Origin: JAAYLC01 sp035654795
Lineage (GTDB): Bacteria; Bacteroidota; Bacteroidia; Flavobacteriales; Flavobacteriaceae
Direction: 5' to 3'
Assembly: GCA_035654795.1 (NCBI GenBank)
Contig: DASRWC010000029.1
Location: forward strand, 1 to 64,000
DNA length: 64,000 bases
Shown one piece after another: positions 58,344 to 64,000 of this stretch. A program made the translations under genes and the position numbers. Position 1 is the first letter of the stretch. Each line of letters begins with the position of its first letter. Under the pieces are notes generated by a model. It saw only the letters and a list, made by a program, of their open reading frames with translations. It did not search any database and was not told the DNA's origin.

Positions 58344-59567
58344 TTAGAATGGGATACAGTCCAATTTTTCTTTTAAAGGTGCCTGAACGGCAAAAAACGG
58401 CTCTTGAAGTTCTTTTTTAAGCGGCTCTGAGAATGGCGTTTCTTCAGTAAACGGATCCACTTCCTTTCCATTTTTCCAAAAACGGTAACAAACGTGAGGT
58501 CCGCTGGTATTCCCGGTCATTCCAATCCAGCCAATAACATCTCCCTGGCGCACATATTGCCCTACCTTTACATTCCGGGCTTTCATATGCAGGTATTGAG
58601 TTTCATAAGTGCTATTGTGTCGTATCTTTACATAATTCCCATTACCTCCGCGGTATTCAGATTTTGATACCACACCATCAGCCGTAGCTAAGATGGGAGT
58701 GCCTACCGGTGCAGCGAAATCTGTCCCCCGGTGAGGTCTCAATTGATAACCATAGTAAGCTATCCTTCTGTTTAAATTATATCTGGAGGAGATCCGACTG
58801 AATTGAACCGGAGCCTTTAAAAATGCTCTACGTAAGTTATTGGCGTTTTCGTCATAGAATCCCACAGCAGTTTTGTTCCCGTTCAAGTCCGTTTCAAACC
58901 GGAAGGCATAAAGTGGTTTTCCTCTATGCTCAAAATATGCTGCTTTGATTTCGTGTAGCCCGGCAGAGATGGTGTCATCTATAAATTTTTCGGTATAAAT
59001 CACCTTGAAACGGTCGCCTTTCTGAAGCCTGAAAAAATTTACCGTCCACGCAAAAATATTGGCCAATTGATCAGTCATATACGGACTGAGATTTTGCTCC
59101 TCCATGGTAGCGGAGAGTGAGTTATTAATCACCCCGGCGGCTTCTTTTTCTACAAAAGTGACAGGTTTCCTATATTTTTTCACTTCCCCCGACTCTCTCA
59201 GATCGACTACAGCGAAATCTATTTTGGAATTTTCATAGATAAAGACTTGAGTATTCTTCAGAGAATCTTTAGAATTTAATAGAATGTATGGATTTCCAAC
59301 CCGAATTTTCCTGACGTCAAAGCTGTCTCGATACTTATTCGCTATTTCTAAAATCTTGTCATGGGGCACGCCATTGCTTCCGAGAATATCTCCAAAGGTA
59401 TCCCCTCTTCTAATAGTATCTCTTACAATGTGAAAATCGTCCAACACATATCCATATTCAATGGTAGGGGTGTAAAGTTCTGCTAGTTCCTCTGTGAACT
59501 CTTCTTCCTGATGTTTGCAAGATGCGAATAACAAAAAGGGTAGAACGGCAAAAATGACTTTTCTCAA
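58344..59567 (-). CDS. M23-family peptidoglycan endopeptidase-like lipoprotein
   Basis: A 407-residue lipoprotein (lipobox LFASC, Cys17) with an OapA/LysM-like N-terminal part (GDTFGDILGSNGVPHDKILEIANKYRD), a linker domain and a C-terminal LytM/M23 domain. Metal and catalytic positions are His279 and Asp283 (HRGTDFAAP), His327 (YLHM) and His358 (GPHVCYRFW). The last zinc ligand, usually the second His of H-x-H, is Cys360 here. Expected role is cutting peptide cross-links in peptidoglycan, or regulating such enzymes if inactive. It lies 28 bases after the DUF3108 gene. Confidence 0.88.
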   Translation of the reverse strand: MRKVIFAVLPFLLFASCKHQEEEFTEELAELYTPTIEYGYVLDDFHIVRDTIRRGDTFGDILGSNGVPHDKILEIANKYRDSFDVRKIRVGNPYILLNSKDSLKNTQVFIYENSKIDFAVVDLRESGEVKKYRKPVTFVEKEAAGVINNSLSATMEEQNLSPYMTDQLANIFAWTVNFFRLQKGDRFKVIYTEKFIDDTISAGLHEIKAAYFEHRGKPLYAFRFETDLNGNKTAVGFYDENANNLRRAFLKAPVQFSRISSRYNLNRRIAYYGYQLRPHRGTDFAAPVGTPILATADGVVSKSEYRGGNGNYVKIRHNSTYETQYLHMKARNVKVGQYVRQGDVIGWIGMTGNTSGPHVCYRFWKNGKEVDPFTEETPFSEPLKKELQEPFFAVQAPLKEKLDCIPF

Positions 59568-59595
59568 ATCGATTCGTTTTTCAGTTTGATAGATT

Positions 59596-60369
59596 CTATT
59601 TTTGTAATATAAATGGATGGCTTAAGCCTTTGTACTCAATTAACGATGCTTTTAAAGAACCAACGGCAAGTTCCGCTTTGATTAATAAGGGTATTTTGTT
59701 CTCATCATCACTGATCCAAACCGTAAGACTTTCTTTTTCTCTAAATACCCTCCCGGATTGTACATAGGGTCTGAAAACCAAAGTAGAAGCCGTGCCAAAT
59801 TTAGTACTTAATTTTTCTCTCCCAAGAAATTTAAGCTGGAATTTGAAGTTTTCATCGTCAAAAAACATATTCATTTCCACAACATCTCCTTCCTTGATCG
59901 TCTTCACATCAATATAATTCCGCAAGTAGTAAAATGCCGAAATCATATCTTGGGTATTTTTCTCAATAGAAAAGACAGTGGTCTTGTCGTTCTTCCTGTC
60001 TTTAACTGTTGCTTTTGATAATCGATGATCAAAATCTACTCGAATGTCTTTCGTATATCCGCCCTCATCAATATCTCTCACAAAGTGAAGGGGAAGACCG
60101 GTAGATTTCTCAATATAACTTTGATAATCATCTCTCACCTTAAAGAACCATTTAGACACTCCTACCGTCTCACCAAATCCTTTAACATGGTGAACCGGCC
60201 TGCCGCGATAAGTTGCATCTTTCACCTCAAGGGTAGCATAACCCGCAGTAACAAATCCATAGTGAACTCTAAACTTAAACCACTCTCCGTTTTTATACGC
60301 GCTTTTTTGAGCGAATCCCGGCAAAAAACCTAAAGGAATCACCAATAACAACATCAATAACTTTCTCAT
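59596..60369 (-). CDS. exported DUF3108 protein
   Basis: A 257-residue exported protein (signal peptide 1-20, ending GFAQ) of the DUF3108 family. GEWFKFRVHYGFVTAGYATLEV, KGFGETVGVSKWFFKVRDDYQSYIEKSTGLP and KNTQDMISAFYYLRNYI are the family hallmarks; the fold is a beta-rich lipocalin-like barrel by relatives. Function unknown. It is paired with the M23 lipoprotein gene, so an envelope role is plausible. The tyrosine genes upstream end in their own terminator. Confidence 0.85.
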   Translation of the reverse strand: MRKLLMLLLVIPLGFLPGFAQKSAYKNGEWFKFRVHYGFVTAGYATLEVKDATYRGRPVHHVKGFGETVGVSKWFFKVRDDYQSYIEKSTGLPLHFVRDIDEGGYTKDIRVDFDHRLSKATVKDRKNDKTTVFSIEKNTQDMISAFYYLRNYIDVKTIKEGDVVEMNMFFDDENFKFQLKFLGREKLSTKFGTASTLVFRPYVQSGRVFREKESLTVWISDDENKIPLLIKAELAVGSLKASLIEYKGLSHPFILQK

Positions 60370-60447
60370 TCAGTATAGCTTAGCAATTTTACGGGCATCG
60401 AAAGTGCAATTACCATTCCATTTTGAAAACCCTGTCTTTTAAAAAAA

Positions 60448-60496
60448 CAAAAACATAGAACGAGGATCATTTTGTTTCTCTCGCTCTATGTTTTTG
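60448..60496 (-). terminator. intrinsic terminator behind hppD
   Basis: CAAAAACATAGA (60448-60459) pairs with TCTATGTTTTTG (60485-60496), extended inward by CGAG/CTCG after one mismatch. On the minus strand it ends in a T run. It lies 21 bases past the hppD stop. Confidence 0.82.
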
Positions 60497-60517
60497 CAGT
60501 TCTTTTTCATTAAATCG

Positions 60518-61678
60518 TTACAGCGTTCCACGTTGCGCTTGTTCTCTCTCTATAGATTCAAACAAAGCTTTAAAATTTCCTGCTCCAAAACCTTTAGCTC
60601 CCATCCTTTGGATAATTTCAAAGAAAAGCGTAGGTCTGTCTTCTACCGGTTTCGTAAAAATCTGCAATAGATAGCCCTCTTCATCGGCATCTACAAGAAT
60701 GGAATGTTTCTGAAGTTCCTTTAGATCTTCTTTCATTACCTTCATGTGGTCTCCAAGTCTTCTCGGAATATCATCATAATAGGCTTGCGGCGGCGGAGGC
60801 AAGAATTCCACACCTCTTTCTTTTAACTGCTCAACGGTGGAAACAATGTCATCTGTGGTAACGGCCAAATGCTGAACTCCTTCCCCTTCATAGAAATCCA
60901 AATACTCTTCAATTTGTGATTTCTTAATCCCTTTTGCAGGTTCATTAATAGGAAACTTTATCCTTCCATTTCCGTTACTCATTACCTTACTCATCAGGGC
61001 TGAATATTCCGTATGGATTTGTTTGTCGTCAAAAGACAAGAAATTCACAAACCCCATAACATCTTCATACCATTGAACCCATTTATTCATTTGGCCCCAG
61101 CCCACATTCCCCACAACGTGATCGATGTATTTAAGACCTACGGGTTTAGGATTGTAGTCACTTTCCCATTTTCGGAATCCGGGCATGAAGGTGCCCTTAT
61201 AATTCTTTCGTTCAACAAACATATGTACCGTTTCGCCGTAGGTGTAGATTCCACTTCTCACAACCTCTCCATGTTCATCCTTTTCTACTGTAGGCTCCAA
61301 ATAAGGTCTGGCTCCTCTTTTTGTTGTTTCTTCAAAAGCACTTCTGGCATCCTCTACCCAAAGTGCCACAACCTTCACCCCGTCTCCGTGCTTTACGATG
61401 TGATCGTTAATGGAAGATTTACTGTTTAAAGGAGTGGTGAGTACCAAACGAATTTTATCCTGAATTACCACATAACTCACTTCGTCACGCGATCCTGTTT
61501 CCAAACCTTTGTATGCGTATGATTGAAAGCCAAAGGCAGTTTTATAATAATGTGCAGCCTGTTTGGCATTTCCTACGTAAAACTCGATATAGTCTGTCCC
61601 TAGTAGAGGCAAAAAATCTTCTGCACCCTCAAAAATTTTCTCCAGGCCATATTCGACCGATTTCACTTCTTTACTCAT
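60518..61678 (-). CDS. hppD: 4-hydroxyphenylpyruvate dioxygenase
   Basis: Converts 4-hydroxyphenylpyruvate to homogentisate, the second step of tyrosine breakdown. The 386-residue protein has the two VOC halves of the family; iron ligands are His in YIDHVVGNV, His in GVQHLAVTT and Glu in TLFFEIIQRMGAKGFGAGNFKALF. YVGNAKQAAHYYKTAFGF marks the N-terminal domain. It follows hmgA by about 30 bases on the same strand, so the pathway order is reversed relative to the reaction. Confidence 0.96.
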   Translation of the reverse strand: MSKEVKSVEYGLEKIFEGAEDFLPLLGTDYIEFYVGNAKQAAHYYKTAFGFQSYAYKGLETGSRDEVSYVVIQDKIRLVLTTPLNSKSSINDHIVKHGDGVKVVALWVEDARSAFEETTKRGARPYLEPTVEKDEHGEVVRSGIYTYGETVHMFVERKNYKGTFMPGFRKWESDYNPKPVGLKYIDHVVGNVGWGQMNKWVQWYEDVMGFVNFLSFDDKQIHTEYSALMSKVMSNGNGRIKFPINEPAKGIKKSQIEEYLDFYEGEGVQHLAVTTDDIVSTVEQLKERGVEFLPPPPQAYYDDIPRRLGDHMKVMKEDLKELQKHSILVDADEEGYLLQIFTKPVEDRPTLFFEIIQRMGAKGFGAGNFKALFESIEREQAQRGTL

Positions 61679-61708
61679 AAATAAATTTTTCTTTAATTTT
61701 TGATTTGT

Positions 61709-62866
61709 TTATTCAAGCCAACTTTGATAATACGTACCGTCGGCTATTTTCTTACCGTCTTCCGTTAACTGTAACGGGCGGAAAGTATCTACCATTACGG
61801 CAAGTTCTTGTGTTTCAGTTTTACCGATACTTCTTTCTGCCGCACCCGGATGAGGTCCATGAGGGATTCCGGCAGGGTGTAGCGTGATTTGACCAGCTTC
61901 AATGTCATTTCTGCTCATGAAATCGCCATCTACATAATACAGCACTTCATCACTGTCAATATTACTATGGTTATAGGGCGCAGGAATACTTTCCGGATGA
62001 TAATCATAAAGTCTCGGAACAAAACTGCAAATTACCATCGCAGTAGTTTCAAATGTCTGATGAACCGGAGGCGGCTGATGAATACGTCCGGTTATGGGTT
62101 CAAAATCGTGAATGGAAAAAGCGTAAGGATAATTATAACCATCATACCCCACTACATCAAAAGGATGCGTGGCATATTCCAATTCAAATAGGTCATCTTG
62201 TTTTTTGATTTTCATGAGGAAACTTCCTTCTTCATTATGGGTTTCAAGTTCCTCCGGACGCCTTATATCTCGCTCACAAAAAGGAGAATGCTCCAGAAGC
62301 TGACCAAACCAGTTCCGATATCTTTTTGGAGTATAAACCGGCTGCCGTGACTCCACGATGAAGAGTCTGTTGTCTTCCGTATTAAAATCAATTTGATAAA
62401 TAATTCCACGAGGGACTACAAGATAATCACCATAAGAAAATTCAATGTTCCCCAGAAAGGTGCGAAGTTTCCCACTTCCTTTATGGATGAAAATGACCTC
62501 ATCAGCATCCGTATTCTTATAAAAATAATCTCGTAAAGATTTTCGTGGCGCAGCAAGAATGATGCTACAATCACTATTGGTAAGAATGGTTTTCCTGCTC
62601 TTCAGGAAATCATCTTCCGGTTTAATATCAAAGCCTTTCAATCGTAAAGATTCGATATTATTCGCCTGCGCTATTTTGGGCGCTACGGAATATTGTTTTT
62701 TAATTTCTTTAACCTGAGTGGGTCTGTGTTCGTGATATATATTGCTATACATTCCGTCAAAACCTACTGTTCCAAAAAGCTGCTCAGGATAAAGACTGCC
62801 ATCAGGTTTTCTGAACTGGATATGTCTTTTCCGAGGAATTTTGCCGAGTTTATGATAAAATGGCAT
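61709..62866 (-). CDS. hmgA: homogentisate 1,2-dioxygenase
   Basis: Opens the ring of homogentisate to maleylacetoacetate. The 385-residue protein has the cupin-type fold with GYDGYNYPYAFSIHDFEPITGRIHQPPPVHQTFE, CSFVPRLYDYHPESIPAPYNHSNIDSDEVLYYVDGDF and HPAGIPHGPHPGAAE; the His/Glu ligands of the iron lie in the last two. It is somewhat shorter than the roughly 430-residue proteobacterial enzyme but has all the core. Maleylacetoacetate isomerase and fumarylacetoacetase are not in this window. Confidence 0.95.
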   Translation of the reverse strand: MPFYHKLGKIPRKRHIQFRKPDGSLYPEQLFGTVGFDGMYSNIYHEHRPTQVKEIKKQYSVAPKIAQANNIESLRLKGFDIKPEDDFLKSRKTILTNSDCSIILAAPRKSLRDYFYKNTDADEVIFIHKGSGKLRTFLGNIEFSYGDYLVVPRGIIYQIDFNTEDNRLFIVESRQPVYTPKRYRNWFGQLLEHSPFCERDIRRPEELETHNEEGSFLMKIKKQDDLFELEYATHPFDVVGYDGYNYPYAFSIHDFEPITGRIHQPPPVHQTFETTAMVICSFVPRLYDYHPESIPAPYNHSNIDSDEVLYYVDGDFMSRNDIEAGQITLHPAGIPHGPHPGAAERSIGKTETQELAVMVDTFRPLQLTEDGKKIADGTYYQSWLE

Positions 62867-62974
62867 AGTTGAAATTTATTAATGAAATGTGTTTAGCATG
62901 CATTTCCCATAGGATCTTGTATGCATACTCTACAAATATCGTAAAAATAAAATGTTCCCGATTGGTTATCTGCG

Positions 62975-64000
62975 TTAAAACCGATATCCTAAAGAAACAT
63001 GCCATTCTGAAGTTCCTTTTTCCGGGGCATGTGCAAATTTTACTTCCATAGGTCCAAGCAAGGTTTCTAAACCATAACCCACTGAAAAACTATAATATGC
63101 TATTTCCTTTATCCATGCACCGGTATGAAACAGGTCATTCCCAATATTCGCAATATGACCTGAAAGATTGATATGATTTTTTCTAAGGAAATTATAATCA
63201 ATGGTAAGTGTAGATTTCATATAAGTATTCCCTCTAAGACTGACTGACTTATACCCGACAAAAGGGATAATGTTGTTCATCTCCTTAAAACCATAACCTC
63301 CTAATGCAAAATCCATAGTGGTGCCTCCTCTGCTGCCAAATTTGAAACCTCCTTCGGCCTCTAAATGCAAGGAAACATTACTGCTGATAGGCCGCGCATA
63401 CCCGGCTCTGGCCTTTCCGATGGAAAAAGGATGAAAATTTTCATTCCTCCCATAGGCATAAAGATACCAATGAAAGTCCCCCTGAAAAAACATCCCCTTT
63501 CGAGGGAAAAATCTATTGTCATAGCTGTCATATTTGAGAAAACTATAAGCCGACAAATAATTGGTGCTCTCAAAAATTACCCGTTCTTTCTCAACTTCAT
63601 CAACACCTAAAGATTCGCTCGTATATCTCAAATACTTATGTTCTCCACCCACGCCAAAATTAAAACTGCGCTTCAACAAGGTTTCAAAAAACATCTGATT
63701 GGTAAAATCGCTGTAATTGATAAAAATGGAATTGATAGGCACCGGCCAGTCTGCTCCATAATCAACGCTTATAAAACTCAAAGGCACCTGGGAGTCGAAG
63801 AAATGAAACTTAGATGCTAACCCAACACTCCAATAATATCCCTTATCAATATAATAGTCAAAATTATACCGAATGTTGTCTCCAATAATCAAATCCAAAG
63901 ACACAATGTCATTATTGGTAAGAACCCGTTTCCTGGTAACATTGACTAAGGCAGCTGTTTTAAACAATTGATCATAGTGAGCGGCAAATCGAAATGACAT
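62975..64000 (-). CDS. C-terminal beta-barrel of a patatin/BamA-type outer-membrane protein (5' end cut by window)
   Basis: The last 341 residues of a protein whose start lies beyond the window; the ATG at the very edge need not be the start. The sequence is a 16-strand-type Omp85 barrel: FRFAAHYDQLFKTAALVNVTRKRVLTNNDIVSLDLIIGDNIRYNFDYYIDKGYYWSVG, YDSYDNRFFPRKGMFFQGDFHWYL, a late FALGGYGFKEMNNIIPFVGYK, and terminal VSLGYRF. In Bacteroidota this barrel follows an N-terminal patatin phospholipase domain (PlpD-like). I infer that identity from the barrel style; the lipase part cannot be seen here. It is upstream of hmgA with a 108-base gap. Confidence 0.75.
   Translation of the reverse strand: MSFRFAAHYDQLFKTAALVNVTRKRVLTNNDIVSLDLIIGDNIRYNFDYYIDKGYYWSVGLASKFHFFDSQVPLSFISVDYGADWPVPINSIFINYSDFTNQMFFETLLKRSFNFGVGGEHKYLRYTSESLGVDEVEKERVIFESTNYLSAYSFLKYDSYDNRFFPRKGMFFQGDFHWYLYAYGRNENFHPFSIGKARAGYARPISSNVSLHLEAEGGFKFGSRGGTTMDFALGGYGFKEMNNIIPFVGYKSVSLRGNTYMKSTLTIDYNFLRKNHINLSGHIANIGNDLFHTGAWIKEIAYYSFSVGYGLETLLGPMEVKFAHAPEKGTSEWHVSLGYRF

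Overview
The window is about 64 kb of a Bacteroidota chromosome, most likely from the Flavobacteriaceae. Four things in the sequence point there. Two large secreted proteins end in type IX secretion (T9SS) C-terminal signals, one type A and one type B. A PorP/SprF protein and an OmpA/PD40 protein sit directly behind the type B cargo. Promoters, where visible, fit the Bacteroidota pattern TTG-N18/19-TAnnTTTG. Many genes belong to families typical of this group (DUF3098, DUF3127, DUF3108, DUF4270, DUF4301, bacterial geranylgeranylglyceryl phosphate synthase). I see no tRNA, rRNA, CRISPR array, insertion sequence or phage; it looks like ordinary core chromosome with dense coding.

Layout. 1-5118: the right part of a giant repeat adhesin (its stop lies just outside the window). 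5.3-9.0 kb: YugP-type metallopeptidase and leuS. 9.1-13.2 kb: ftsX, DUF3098, uppP, truB, a TonB-like protein and tag, all on +. 13.2-15.2 kb: aat, an SSB-like DUF3127 protein and a flavin reductase on -. 15.4-16.5 kb: an orphan sensor kinase. 16.6-21.1 kb: a metal-uptake operon (DtxR/MntR-type regulator, TroA-like lipoprotein, ATPase, two permeases that each carry a soluble helix-turn-helix-like tail) with a palindromic operator in front. 21.3-26.9 kb: the T9SS type B cargo, PorP/SprF and OmpA module. 27-32.3 kb: hflX, an acyl-CoA dehydrogenase, radA and a serine-less esterase homologue. 32.5-39.1 kb: flippase-like protein, panD and panC on -, then a half-length glycogen-synthase-like protein, a DUF4270 lipoprotein and glmS on +. 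39.1-42.8 kb: small lipoprotein, DUF486 protein, ahcY, a phosphopantetheinyl transferase and GGGP synthase. 43-46.3 kb: thiamine-binding-like protein, PnuC transporter, NadR-like kinase, DUF4301 protein and ArfB. 46.6-51 kb: an exported protein, a sigma-54 response regulator and a hybrid kinase with an Hpt domain. 51-53.5 kb: a TPP riboswitch in front of a TonB-dependent receptor. 53.5-64 kb: Rieske-like lipoprotein, greA, HIT protein, three-gene proton-translocating transhydrogenase, M23 peptidase, DUF3108 protein, hppD, hmgA and the C-terminal part of a patatin/BamA-barrel protein.

How it fits together. The clearest systems are metal-responsive import (16.6-21.1 kb), a cargo-specific T9SS surface module (21.3-26.9 kb), and a probable vitamin-salvage system split over two loci: the TPP-riboswitch-controlled outer-membrane receptor at 51 kb and the UPF0045-PnuC-kinase-DUF4301 operon at 43 kb. 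Tyrosine breakdown is represented by two adjacent enzymes (hppD, hmgA). Non-coding gaps are short. The 46332-46609 gap and 58062-58286 show nothing I can name, and the 50981-51281 gap is filled by the riboswitch region.
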